From: Allofournierella massiliensis | Lineage (GTDB): Bacteria > Bacillota > Clostridia > Oscillospirales > Ruminococcaceae | Assembly: GCF_021531255.1 (NCBI RefSeq) | Contig: NZ_JAFBIO010000020.1 | Location: 1-37,086, forward strand | DNA length: 37,086 nt | Direction: 5' to 3' | Shown: positions 14,787 through 22,778 of the stretch, piece after piece | Layout: each line of letters opens with the position of its first letter | Position numbering within the stretch: position 1 is the first letter of the stretch | Translations under genes and position numbers: made by a program | The notes under the pieces: model-generated | The model's input: only the letters and a program-made list of their open reading frames with translations | What the model was told of the DNA's origin: nothing | Databases searched by the model: none

Positions 14787-16064
14787 TCAGGTGCGGTTCA
14801 GCATCAGCTGCAGGATCACATTGTCGGTGTTGTCCATGCCCTTCACAGACACGGTGGCAATGTTCTGCATGGTCAGCTCGGCCTTGCTGCTCAGGATGCC
14901 GTTGTCGCTGGGGATCTCCACATGGTTCAGGGCCAGCTCGCTGGCGTCGATGGCAGCGGCAGCAGCGCAGGCAACCTTCAGGCTGCAGCCCATCTTGGCG
15001 CCGTCGCACAGCATACCGGTGATGCCGGCGCTCATGTTGTTGATGGCAGCCTTAACCTGAGCATTGGTGCCGCCCTGCATGTAGGTCAGGCCAGCAGCGG
15101 CGCCCATGCCGGCGGCCACGCCGCAGCCGCACACGGGAGACAGAGGTCCAAGGTAGACCTTGATGTAGTTGGTGACCAGATGGCTCAGAGCCACGGCCCG
15201 GCGGATCTTGTCGTTATCGATGCCCTTGCCCTGGCCGATGATGTTGATGGGAACAATGGCGGTCATGCCGTGGTTGCCGCTGCCGGCGCTGCTCATCACG
15301 GGCAGGGGGCTGCCGGCCATCCGGTTCTCGCTGCCGCCGGCGGTGTAGGCCTTGGCCTTGCCTTCCAGGCTGGAATCCTTCTTCAGCAGGGTGTTGCAGA
15401 TGCTCAGGCCCCGGTCGATGGCGTCGGTGGCGATCTTCATGTTCATGTCGATGCCGTCCTGCATGAAGGCGATGTCCTCACTGGGGACCTCGTTGGCAAA
15501 GGCGATCATGTCGTCGATGCTGTACTTCTTGATCTCGAACTTGATGCCGGTGGTGGAGGTCTCGGCGTCGTCGCAGTTCACGGGGGCGGAGCCTTCCTTC
15601 ACAACCTTGCCGTTGACAGCCTCGTAAGTAATGTTGGTGTGGGCGCCCTCGATGACCACACGGCTCTCGCCGCCCTGGCCCTTGGCATCCACGGAAATGT
15701 ACAGGCCGGGGGCATCCTCCTTCAGGCGCAGGTCGATGCAGCCGCTGGCGGCCACGGCGCGGGCGGCGTCGATGGCCTCGGGGGTCACGTCCTTCAGAAC
15801 TTCCAGCTTGTACTCGGATTTGCCGATCTCCAGAGCCAGAGCGCAGGCGAACACGATGCCGCGCTCGGGGGTGCCGGGAATGCCCACGCCCAGGCCGTTC
15901 TTCAGCACGTTTTTGTCCACATACACCACCATGGAATCTACCTTGGTGCCCAGCAGTTCTTTGGCACGGGCAACGGCGTAGGCCACGGCGCCGGGCTCGG
16001 TGCAGCCCAGGGCGGGTACGACTTGATCCTTCAGAATGGCGATCAGGGTCTCGTTTCTGTTCAT
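14787..16064 (-). CDS. cdsB: L-cysteine desulfidase family protein (CdsB/CyuA, UPF0597)
   Basis: 425 residues. Family members use an oxygen-sensitive iron-sulfur cluster to break L-cysteine into pyruvate, ammonia and sulfide. The four family cysteine positions are all present: LGCTEPGAVAYA (Cys21), SPVCGCG (Cys312/314), and MLCDGAKMGCS (Cys353 and Cys360). Some homologues are annotated as serine dehydratase-like, so another beta-substituted amino acid is possible. GGAGAG lies before the ATG at 16064. A consensus sigma-54 promoter (16158-16173) lies upstream, and the divergent gene encodes a sigma-54 activator, so substrate-induced expression is likely. Confidence 0.88.
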   Translation of the reverse strand: MNRNETLIAILKDQVVPALGCTEPGAVAYAVARAKELLGTKVDSMVVYVDKNVLKNGLGVGIPGTPERGIVFACALALEIGKSEYKLEVLKDVTPEAIDAARAVAASGCIDLRLKEDAPGLYISVDAKGQGGESRVVIEGAHTNITYEAVNGKVVKEGSAPVNCDDAETSTTGIKFEIKKYSIDDMIAFANEVPSEDIAFMQDGIDMNMKIATDAIDRGLSICNTLLKKDSSLEGKAKAYTAGGSENRMAGSPLPVMSSAGSGNHGMTAIVPINIIGQGKGIDNDKIRRAVALSHLVTNYIKVYLGPLSPVCGCGVAAGMGAAAGLTYMQGGTNAQVKAAINNMSAGITGMLCDGAKMGCSLKVACAAAAAIDASELALNHVEIPSDNGILSSKAELTMQNIATVSVKGMDNTDNVILQLMLNRT

Positions 16065-16117
16065 AATTGAATCTCTCCTCTATCTATCTTTCTATGTCTT
16101 CGGATTCGCTGAAGCTG

Positions 16118-16141
16118 CGGGGAGCAGAATCTGCTCCCGCT
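16118..16141 (-). other. Leader hairpin of the cysteine desulfidase mRNA
   Basis: GCGGGAGCAGA pairs with TCTGCTCCCCGC around a short loop, one base bulged, between the sigma-54 start point (about 16147) and the ribosome site. It may stabilise the mRNA; no T-run follows. Confidence 0.35.
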
Positions 16142-16157
16142 CTCATAAAAACTATAT

Positions 16158-16173
16158 AGCAACGCCCGTGCCA
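16158..16173 (-). promoter_or_regulatory. Consensus sigma-54 (-24/-12) promoter of cdsB
   Basis: Minus-strand TGGCACGGGCGTTGCT matches the sigma-54 consensus TGGCACGNNNNTTGCW at every fixed base. The start point would be near 16147, about 83 nt ahead of the desulfidase start codon. Confidence 0.88.
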
Positions 16174-16240
16174 AAATCTATAATTCGCCGGGATTATTGT
16201 TTTATTTTACATTTTCTTCACTTTTTATTCAACTTTTTAG

Positions 16241-16251
16241 GACAAATTGTC
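16241..16251. promoter_or_regulatory. Possible activator binding site (palindrome)
   Basis: GACAAATTGTC, perfectly palindromic around one base, in the AT-rich region about 70 bases upstream of the -24 element. Position and symmetry suit an upstream activating sequence for the divergent sigma-54 activator. Only one copy was seen. Confidence 0.35.
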
Positions 16252-16375
16252 TCATTTCTTCCCAATTCAAGGGCCTTTTTTCCTTTTTTCTTCTCTCTCT
16301 TTTTTTCGGGCGCCATTTTGTGTTCTCAATTTTAATAAAATTTCTCAAAAAAGCATCCAAAAAGCAAGAGGCCTG

Positions 16376-16384
16376 TGTTATAAT
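16376..16384 (+). promoter_or_regulatory. Extended -10 promoter of the sigma-54 activator gene
   Basis: TGTTATAAT (TATAAT 16379-16384 with extended TG). No good -35 box at 17 bases. Confidence 0.5.
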
Positions 16385-16390
16385 AGGTAT

Positions 16391-16704
16391 CGGCGGCGGC
16401 CCTCCTTTTCCGCACTTCGTTTTTCCGGGCTGCCCTTCTTACCGACAAAATCCCCTGTTTTTTCGCTGTTTCAGAGAGTTTTCGCTCTTTTTTGAGGCCG
16501 CTTCGGGGAAAATCCGTCGATGAAAATCCATTTTTTCCTTTGGGAAGGTCCCCTCTTTTTTTGCCTCCCTCCGGGGGGCGTCCCCGCCCGGCGAGCCCTG
16601 GTTTTCCATATTACAGGCCGTTTGGGAGCCTGCCGGGCAATTTCAGGCTCTTCTCAAATCTAAGAAAGCACAAAATTGCGGTCTGCCGCAGAAAGCGAGA
16701 ATCT
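16391..16704 (+). other. Long leader of the sigma-54 activator gene
   Basis: About 314 bases between the predicted start and the ATG. It holds a weak terminator-like GGGAAGGTCCCC followed by TCTTTTTTTG (about 16541-16565) and a small TGCGG/CCGCA hairpin just before the start codon. An in-frame TTG start at 16492 would add 71 Pro/Arg-rich residues and is disfavoured. No known riboswitch was recognised. Confidence 0.35.
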
Positions 16705-18459
16705 ATGAGCGTATTGGATCTGGTGGTCCCGGAACTGGAATATCTCTCCAACACCCTGGCTTCGGTGCTGGATCTGGAGATCACCATTGTGGACAGCAGC
16801 CTTAAGCGGCTGGTGGGCACCGGCCGGCTGAGCGCCGGGGTGGGAAAACCCGCCCCCAGGGGTTCGGCCTTCAGCCAGTGTATGGAGACCGGCCGCCATC
16901 TTTTTGTGGAGGAACCCCGCCGCTCCCCCGTCTGCAAAAACTGCAGCCATCGGGATCAGTGCACCGAAGAGGTGGAGTTCTGCATCCCGGTGCGGTACAA
17001 CAGCAAGATCGTGGGTGTACTGGGCATGTGCGCCTTTACCGAGGCAGCCAAGGCCGAGATCATCCGCAACCGGGACAACATGCTGGCCTTTGAACATCAG
17101 CTGAGCCGGCTGATCACCACCATGTTGCGGGAACGGGAATTCGAGTCCATTCTGGAATACCATTCCAGCGAGCTGATGACCCTGGTGAACAGCCTGGATG
17201 AGGGTGTGCTGATCCTGAGCAAAAACATGGAGGTGCTCACCGCCAACCGGCATATGTTCCGGATCCTGAACATGAACGAGCGCCCCCTGAACGGCTCCAG
17301 CCATCTGCGTCTGCAGGACATCCTGCCGGAAAAGCTGTTCGCCCAGCTTCAGCAGAAGGGCCAGGCGGGTCAGCTGGGCCCGGTGACCCTGAACGGGCAG
17401 GAATATCTGATCAGCATCAACCCCATTGAGGTGAAGAGCGGCCGCACCGGCCTGATCCTCCTGTTTTCCGACTTTGCCAAGATGCGCCAGTCGGTGATGA
17501 AGGCGGACAAGAAAAAGAGCATCGTCACCTTTGATGACATTCTGGGTGAGTGCGAGTCCATCCAGCGGGCCCGCCGCCAGGCCCAGCAGATTGCCGGGTA
17601 TGATGTGTCCGTCCTGCTCACCGGCGAGACCGGTACCGGCAAGGAGATCTTCAGCCAGGCCATCCATAGCGGTTCCACCCGCAAGGGCTCCATCTTCCTG
17701 CCAGTGAACTGCGGGGCCATCCCGGAAAACCTGATTGAGAGCGAGATGTTCGGCTATGAAAAGGGAGCTTTCACCGGGGCCTCCAAAACCGGACGGCCCG
17801 GCAAGTTTGAGGTCTGCAAGGACGGCACCCTGTTCCTGGACGAGATCGGCGACCTGCCCCTGACCATGCAGGTAAAGCTGCTGCGGGCGCTGGAAAACAA
17901 GGAAATCGTGCGGGTGGGCGGCCATACCCCCATCCATGTGAATCCCCGCATCATTGCCGCCACCAGCCGGGATCTGGAAAAGATGCTGAAGGATCACACC
18001 TTCCGGGAGGACCTGTTCTACCGACTGAACGTGGTCTCCATCCAGATTCCGCCGCTGCGGGAGCGGGGCTATGATATCATCATCCTGGCCCGGCATTTCC
18101 TCCACCGCTTTGCCGAGACCTACAGCAAGGAGATCCGGGGCTTTACCAGCGAGTGTGAGAACCTGCTGCTGCGCTACCCCTTCCCGGGCAACATCCGGGA
18201 GCTGCGCAATCTGGTGGAGTATGCGGTGATCTTTGAGAAGGGCGATTTGGTAGGGGAAGAGATCATCCGCTCCAAGCTGCAGCCCAGCGCCGAGCTGCCC
18301 CGCCAGAACCTGGCCCAGCTGACCCGCCAGTACGAGCGGCAGGTGATCCTGCAGCAGGTGCGGGAGATGGGCGATACCGCCGAGGGCAAGCGGGCGGCCG
18401 CCAAACAGCTGGGCATCAGTGTGGCCACCCTCTACCGCAAGTTGAGCGAAGAGGACTGA
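16705..18459 (+). CDS. Sigma-54-dependent activator with Cys-rich sensor domain
   Basis: 584 residues. A GAF-like N-terminal region (about 1-145) has a cysteine cluster Cys77-x2-Cys80-x5-Cys86-x6-Cys93. A PAS-like domain follows (about 155-260). The AAA+ domain has Walker A GETGTGKE (307-314), the sigma-54-contacting GAFTGA loop (354-359) and LFLDEIGD (376-383). A Fis-type helix-turn-helix ends the protein (AAKQLGISVATLYRKL). All parts needed for activation are intact. It is divergent from cdsB, whose promoter is sigma-54 type, so cdsB is its probable target; the cysteines may sense thiols, sulfide, redox or a metal. The ATG at 16705 is preferred although its ribosome site (AAAGCGAG) is weak. 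Confidence 0.88.
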   Translation: MSVLDLVVPELEYLSNTLASVLDLEITIVDSSLKRLVGTGRLSAGVGKPAPRGSAFSQCMETGRHLFVEEPRRSPVCKNCSHRDQCTEEVEFCIPVRYNSKIVGVLGMCAFTEAAKAEIIRNRDNMLAFEHQLSRLITTMLREREFESILEYHSSELMTLVNSLDEGVLILSKNMEVLTANRHMFRILNMNERPLNGSSHLRLQDILPEKLFAQLQQKGQAGQLGPVTLNGQEYLISINPIEVKSGRTGLILLFSDFAKMRQSVMKADKKKSIVTFDDILGECESIQRARRQAQQIAGYDVSVLLTGETGTGKEIFSQAIHSGSTRKGSIFLPVNCGAIPENLIESEMFGYEKGAFTGASKTGRPGKFEVCKDGTLFLDEIGDLPLTMQVKLLRALENKEIVRVGGHTPIHVNPRIIAATSRDLEKMLKDHTFREDLFYRLNVVSIQIPPLRERGYDIIILARHFLHRFAETYSKEIRGFTSECENLLLRYPFPGNIRELRNLVEYAVIFEKGDLVGEEIIRSKLQPSAELPRQNLAQLTRQYERQVILQQVREMGDTAEGKRAAAKQLGISVATLYRKLSEED

Positions 18460-18500
18460 GCCCTCATTCCTATATAATAAGATATAATAAGAACGCCATG

Positions 18501-18536
18501 AAAAAGGGCGGCAGGTGAAAACCTGCCGCCCTTTTT
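18501..18536. terminator. Bidirectional terminator
   Basis: AAAAAGGGCGGCAGG, loop TGAAAA, CCTGCCGCCCTTTTT. It serves the sigma-54 activator gene and the convergent GAPDH gene. Confidence 0.9.
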
Positions 18537-18593
18537 CGGGGTAGAGTTTGAGAGTATGTCTATGAGAGAATGTCTTGTAGAAGGGACGCTGCC

Positions 18594-19622
18594 TCAGCGG
18601 GCCGCGTCGGTTTTGGCCATATGCAGGACCAGGTCAATGACCTTGTTGGAATAGCCCCACTCGTTGTCATACCAGGCAATGAGCTTTACAAAGTCGCCCC
18701 CCAGCATGATACCGGCCTTTTCGTCAAAGATGCAGGTGTGGAAGTTGCCCCGCAGGTCGCTGGAAACCAGCTCATCGCTGTTGTACTCGATGATTCCCTT
18801 CATGGGGCCCTCGCTGGCCTCCCGCACCGCCTGGCAGATCTCCTGATAGGTGGCCTGGGTATTCAGTTCCGCGGTGAGGTCCACCACTGAAATATCGTTG
18901 GTGGGCACCCGGAAACTCATGCCGGTCATATAGCCCTTCAGTTCCGGGATCACCAGGCCCACCGCCTTGGCCGCGCCGGTGGTGGAAGGAATGATGTTGT
19001 TGAAGACCGAACGGCCGGTGCGCCAGTCCCGCCCGGCGTTGGAGTCCACCGGCTTCTGCTTGGAAGTGGAGGCGTGGATGGTGGACATGAGCGCCCGCCG
19101 GATGCCGAACTGCTGATGGATGACTTTGGTAAGAGGAGCCAGGCAGTTGGTGGTGCAGCTGGCATTGGAAACCACATCCATGGTGGCCGGGTCGTATTTT
19201 TCCTGGTTGACGCCCATCACAAAGGTGGGGAAATCCTCCCCCTTGCCGGGGGCCGTGAGTACCACCTTCTTGGCGCCGCCCACAAAGTGCCGGGCACAAT
19301 CCTCCCGGCTGCGGAAAGCGCCGGTGGATTCCACGATATATTCGGCGCCGCACTCGGCCCAGGGAATGGCCGAAGGGTCGCTCTCGCTGAACACCCGGAT
19401 ATCCTTGCCGTTTACCCGGATCCCGGTCTCGGTGGCTTCGATCTCGCCCCGGAACCGGCCAAACACAGAATCATACTTGAGCAGATAGGCCATCTTTTCG
19501 TGGTCGGCATTGCGCACATTCACAGCGCATACCCGCACGGGCTCCTGGCGCTCTTCCAGGCTTCGCAACACCACCCGGGCGATCCGCCCGAACCCGTTGA
19601 TGCCCACATTCACTTGCTGCAT
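18594..19622 (-). CDS. gap: Type I glyceraldehyde-3-phosphate dehydrogenase
   Basis: 342 residues. The catalytic motif SNASCTTNCLAPL holds Cys156; NIIPSTTGAAKAVG and WYDNEWGYSNKV are canonical. The enzyme oxidises glyceraldehyde 3-phosphate to 1,3-bisphosphoglycerate in glycolysis or the reverse. The residue that normally selects NAD, the Asp in the IND motif after the second strand, is missing: the sequence is AVNVRNAD (33-40), Asn35 then Val36. NADP-preferring GapB of Bacillus has INASY there, so NADP or dual use is plausible. GAAGGAGGA precedes the ATG. A strong own promoter (19733-19762) and a structured leader fit a highly expressed gene. No pgk or tpiA is adjacent. Confidence 0.93.
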   Translation of the reverse strand: MQQVNVGINGFGRIARVVLRSLEERQEPVRVCAVNVRNADHEKMAYLLKYDSVFGRFRGEIEATETGIRVNGKDIRVFSESDPSAIPWAECGAEYIVESTGAFRSREDCARHFVGGAKKVVLTAPGKGEDFPTFVMGVNQEKYDPATMDVVSNASCTTNCLAPLTKVIHQQFGIRRALMSTIHASTSKQKPVDSNAGRDWRTGRSVFNNIIPSTTGAAKAVGLVIPELKGYMTGMSFRVPTNDISVVDLTAELNTQATYQEICQAVREASEGPMKGIIEYNSDELVSSDLRGNFHTCIFDEKAGIMLGGDFVKLIAWYDNEWGYSNKVIDLVLHMAKTDAAR

Positions 19623-19675
19623 GGATGTTGGTCCTCCTTCTCGGCGGCGCGGCGCCCGCCGCTGTTCCGCATTTT

Positions 19676-19708
19676 CCCCGGAGGGGCGCTCTTTCGCCGC
19701 CTCCGGGG
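19676..19708 (-). other. Strong hairpin in the GAPDH leader
   Basis: CCCCGGAGG/CCTCCGGGG arms with an inner GGC/GCC pairing, inside the roughly 105-nt leader. AAAATG follows rather than T residues, so it probably stabilises the mRNA 5' end. Confidence 0.4.
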
Positions 19709-19732
19709 ACCCTTTTTCTTTTTTCCGGGGCC

Positions 19733-19762
19733 ATTATAGCACAGCCTATTCCACAAAATCAA
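19733..19762 (-). promoter_or_regulatory. Promoter of the GAPDH gene
   Basis: TTGATT (19757-19762), 18 bases, TGCTATAAT with extended -10 (TATAAT 19733-19738), minus strand. Confidence 0.75.
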
Positions 19763-19981
19763 CAAAAACTTTTTCCGTTTATTGTGCAAAACGTGTTAAA
19801 AATGCAACAATGTTGATTGAGCAAGAAACATTTATCCATGTCCGTTTCTTTGCATTTCCGCTCCTCTGCCCTCCCCTCTTCTCGCCCTTGCCCGCCGGGC
19901 CGCATTCCCCGCCGTCTCCCGGGAAGGAAGGAAAGAATTTTCCGCTCAGAGGCGGTCTTTTACCGCTTGGGGGGATTTGGA

Positions 19982-20011
19982 TTGACGGGCAGTCGGCGGG
20001 GGAATTATCAT
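19982..20011 (+). promoter_or_regulatory. Promoter of the LytTR gene
   Basis: TTGACG (19982-19987), 18-base spacer, TATCAT (20006-20011). The rest of 19763-19981 is gene-free: an AT-rich stretch near the GAPDH promoter, then pyrimidine-rich sequence in which no feature was recognised. Confidence 0.55.
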
Positions 20012-20037
20012 GAAATCAGGAAAGGAGGCGAGGCCCC

Positions 20038-20480
20038 ATGGTGGTAAAGATTCTGGAGGATCGGAGCAAGGGCTGTGAGATACATATCCATTGCCAAAGC
20101 CGGGAAGATGAGGAGGTAAAACAGCTTATTTTTTTGCTGGAAGCCAACCGAAAAAGGATCCCCGCTTCCTGCCAGAGACAGACTTTTCTGCTCAAACCCT
20201 CCCAGATCCTCTATGCGGAAGCGGTGGAAGGAAGCGTATTTCTGTACACGGCAGACCAGGTATACACCTCCCCCTATTCCCTGAGTTTTCTGGAAAAAGA
20301 ATATGGAGAGGACGGCTTTTTCCGCTGCGGAAAAGCGCGGCGGTGAACCTGCGGCAGACCGAACAGCTGCGGAGCCAGCCGGGCGGTCGGCTTCTGCTCA
20401 CCTTTTCCAACGGCGAGAAAATACTGGTAAGCCGGCGCTATGCGGCGATCCTGCGCCGCCGTCTGGCCGGAACAATTTGA
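20038..20480 (+). pseudogene. LytTR DNA-binding regulator, broken by a one-base frameshift
   Basis: Reading from the ATG at 20038 (after AAAGGAGG) gives a LytTR protein up to FFRCGK, then stops at 20344-20346. Shifting by -1 at the AAAA run (20331-20334) restores the rest: SAAVNLRQTEQLR, a Gly-rich turn, LTFSNGEKILVSRRYAAILR and a stop at 20478. That is exactly the C-terminal half of the LytTR domain, so a whole gene of about 147 residues is present in two frames. One missing A would explain it. A sequencing error, a recent or phase-variable mutation, or a programmed -1 slip on GGA-AAA are all possible. The DUF3021 gene follows by 13 bases, the usual partner. Confidence 0.8.
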
Positions 20481-20493
20481 CAGGAGGAAAGCG

Positions 20494-20943
20494 ATGATGT
20501 TCAAATATTACAAGCGCTTTTATCTCTTTATGCTGAACGCCAAATGCTATATGGGCATCTATTTTGCCGGCGTGGTCTTTGTGGTGGGCCTGGTGGTCTT
20601 TTTGTCCGGCGGGGACAGTCTGAGCCTGCTTTCCCTCTTGCAGATGCTGCTGGTCTGCCTGGTGCTGGGCCTTCTGGAGGAAGGGCTGCTGGGGGAGAGA
20701 GCGGACTATGCTCACGGCCTGTTTTTTGGCCGTTCGGTGCTGTTTTTGATCCTGGCCACCCTTCTGTGCGGGGGCTCGGCCTGGCTGTTCGGCTGGTTTG
20801 GCGGCCTGGCCGGCTGGTGTGTTCCCCTCTTTTCCGCCTTTATGCTGGCCGGCTTCATCGCCATGCTGGCCGGGGAAAAATGGGAACAAGAGCGGGATTC
20901 CCAGATGTTAGACCGCAGCCTGCGGGAATGGAAGAACCAATGA
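20494..20943 (+). CDS. DUF3021-family membrane protein, LytTR partner
   Basis: 149 residues with four hydrophobic helices and a charged C-terminal tail ending WEQERDSQMLDRSLREWKNQ. Small four-TM proteins of this family follow LytTR regulators in many Firmicutes, as HdrM and BrsM do in Streptococcus mutans, where the membrane protein holds the LytTR regulator inactive. AGGAGGAAA precedes the ATG at 20494. Here the LytTR half is frameshifted while this gene is intact, so if the shift is real the system may be off or misregulated. Direct evidence for inhibition is lacking. Confidence 0.8.
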   Translation: MMFKYYKRFYLFMLNAKCYMGIYFAGVVFVVGLVVFLSGGDSLSLLSLLQMLLVCLVLGLLEEGLLGERADYAHGLFFGRSVLFLILATLLCGGSAWLFGWFGGLAGWCVPLFSAFMLAGFIAMLAGEKWEQERDSQMLDRSLREWKNQ

Positions 20944-20974
20944 TCCGTTGTTTTCCCCCGCCGCTATACAAAGC

Positions 20975-21011
20975 AAAAAGAGCCGCGTCTTAAAAAGACG
21001 CGGCTCTTTTC
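20975..21011. terminator. Bidirectional terminator
   Basis: AAAAGAGCCGCGTCT / AGACGCGGCTCTTTT with an A-rich loop, between the DUF3021 gene and the convergent GT-C gene. Confidence 0.9.
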
Positions 21012-21017
21012 TTATTT

Positions 21018-22778
21018 TTACTGCGAGCTCTTCAGCCGGTAGAGGGTGCCCACCGGGGTGGAAGCCGCGATATATTCCTTTTCCAGCAGCTCCAGCAAAA
21101 AGCCCTCCTGGGCGGGGGTGTTGGGAGCGGAATTTTCCTCCGGCTGGATGGTGGAAACATAGGCGCCCATCTCCGGGTTCAGGATCAGTACCGTCTGGGG
21201 CTGCCGCTGGGGATACAGTTGATAATACCCCTCCAGCACACTGCTGTTGGTGTAAATGCGCCAGGTAGTGGGGGCAGCCACCGGCCGGTCAGTGCACAGA
21301 TAAGCCCAGGGGGCCAGAGCGCTGATAAAAATCGGGCCCTGGGCATCGGCCGAATCCTCCGCCAGCACCTGACAGAGCTGGGTATACTGCTCCGCCGCTC
21401 CGGGGCTGGTGTAAAGGCCCCGGGCGGGGCCTTCTTCCAGCCGGACCGTACACTCAGAAAGAGGGGCGTCCCGGTAGACCAGAGCCACCCGCTGCCAGGC
21501 AGAAACCGCCACCGGCAGGATAAGCAGAACGGCCAGCAGCGCCCGAACCCGGCCGCCTGACATGGTGGATGCCACGGCGGCTTCCCCCAACAGGCTTTCC
21601 AGGCAGGCCGCCCCAAAGGGAACCATCACCGCAAAGCCCAGAGTCATGCCGGAAAAGCCGGTGTTGCTGCCGATCTGCCAGATAAAGGCAAAGGCGAAGC
21701 CCGGCAGGCCGAAAAAGGCCAGTTCTGCCCGGGGCCGGCGCGCTGCCGGCAGCAGGAGCCAGCATTCCAGCCCCAGCACACAGAGAGCCAGATGGGCCCG
21801 GCCCAGCATGGCGCCGCTGCCCAATATGTTCAGCACAAAACCCATGGCCGCCGCGCCGAAAAGATGCTGGCGGCGGGAATCGGGAATCTCCTTGCCCCGC
21901 AGCCGGGCCCACAGGGTGAAGGCCAGGGCAGGCCCCCACAGCACCAGGCCGGGCAGCAGCTGATAAAAGGGCTGGGCGAAAAATTTCAGGATCAATACCG
22001 GCAGGGAGACGGTGTTGGAATCCGGGTCACTGAGCACCCAGGGCAGATTTTCCAGAATCTCTGCCAGGCTGACCCGGCTCAGCACCCAGCCCAGATAGAC
22101 CGCCGCCGCCAGCACCGCCCCGGCGATCAGCCAGAGGCAGGCAGACCGCCAGCGCTTCAGCCGGGGCAGGAAAAGCGGAACCAGCACTGCCAGCCAGAGC
22201 AGAGCCGCAAAGGGCATGCAAACCACAGCCAGAGCTTCCAGCACCCCGGCCAGGGCCAGCAGAGCGGCCCGGGCAGGGCCGCCCGGCCTTTTCTGCCACA
22301 GGCCATAGAGGATGAGAAGCCCCCCAAAGAAAAAGAAGAAGGCCAGGGTATAGTAGCTCAGCCCGCTCAGGTTGGCCTTGGCGTAAAACAGCACCAAAAG
22401 GGAACCGGCCAGGGCCGCACCCGGCCAGCGCCGGCGCATGAGCAGCCAAAGCCCCAGGGCCTCGGCAAAGATCAAAAGCACCGCCGTTACCCGGGCTGCC
22501 AGGTAAATCCCCTCGGTAGAGCCGGCAAGGGCCCGCCAGGCGCCGTAAAAGGGCAGCAGCAGCACCGCATACAGCTGGCCGGTATTCCACTCATCCCGGA
22601 ACGGGGCATCCCCCAGCCAGAACCGATGAACGGTGGAGAGATAGAAACTCTCATCGCTCCAGCAAAAACTGTATTGGCAGCGCCAGAGCAAAAGCCCCAG
22701 CCCCCCGAAAAGCAGCAGCAGGGAGAGGAGGGTATAGCCCCCTCCCCTGCCCTGCCGGATCTGTACCTGTTTTTTCAT
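21018..22778 (-). CDS. GT-C fold (ArnT/GT39-like) membrane glycosyltransferase
   Basis: 586 residues with about ten to twelve hydrophobic helices and a C-terminal outward-facing domain of roughly 140 residues. The first loop carries SDESFYL (41-47), whose Asp42-Glu43 pair matches the catalytic DE-type motif of GT-C enzymes. Such enzymes take a sugar from a polyprenyl-phosphate donor on the outside of the membrane and place it on an envelope acceptor. It is the last gene of the seven-gene operon and overlaps the GT2 gene by ATGA. The operon's content suggests an amino-sugar donor. The acceptor (teichoic acid, glycan, lipid or protein) cannot be told. Confidence 0.75.
   Translation of the reverse strand: MKKQVQIRQGRGGGYTLLSLLLLFGGLGLLLWRCQYSFCWSDESFYLSTVHRFWLGDAPFRDEWNTGQLYAVLLLPFYGAWRALAGSTEGIYLAARVTAVLLIFAEALGLWLLMRRRWPGAALAGSLLVLFYAKANLSGLSYYTLAFFFFFGGLLILYGLWQKRPGGPARAALLALAGVLEALAVVCMPFAALLWLAVLVPLFLPRLKRWRSACLWLIAGAVLAAAVYLGWVLSRVSLAEILENLPWVLSDPDSNTVSLPVLILKFFAQPFYQLLPGLVLWGPALAFTLWARLRGKEIPDSRRQHLFGAAAMGFVLNILGSGAMLGRAHLALCVLGLECWLLLPAARRPRAELAFFGLPGFAFAFIWQIGSNTGFSGMTLGFAVMVPFGAACLESLLGEAAVASTMSGGRVRALLAVLLILPVAVSAWQRVALVYRDAPLSECTVRLEEGPARGLYTSPGAAEQYTQLCQVLAEDSADAQGPIFISALAPWAYLCTDRPVAAPTTWRIYTNSSVLEGYYQLYPQRQPQTVLILNPEMGAYVSTIQPEENSAPNTPAQEGFLLELLEKEYIAASTPVGTLYRLKSSQ

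Noticed and set aside
16492-16704. 71-residue N-terminal extension of the sigma-54 activator from a TTG
   Set aside because: Pro/Arg-rich, no ribosome site at the TTG, and the conserved-looking domain begins at the ATG at 16705.
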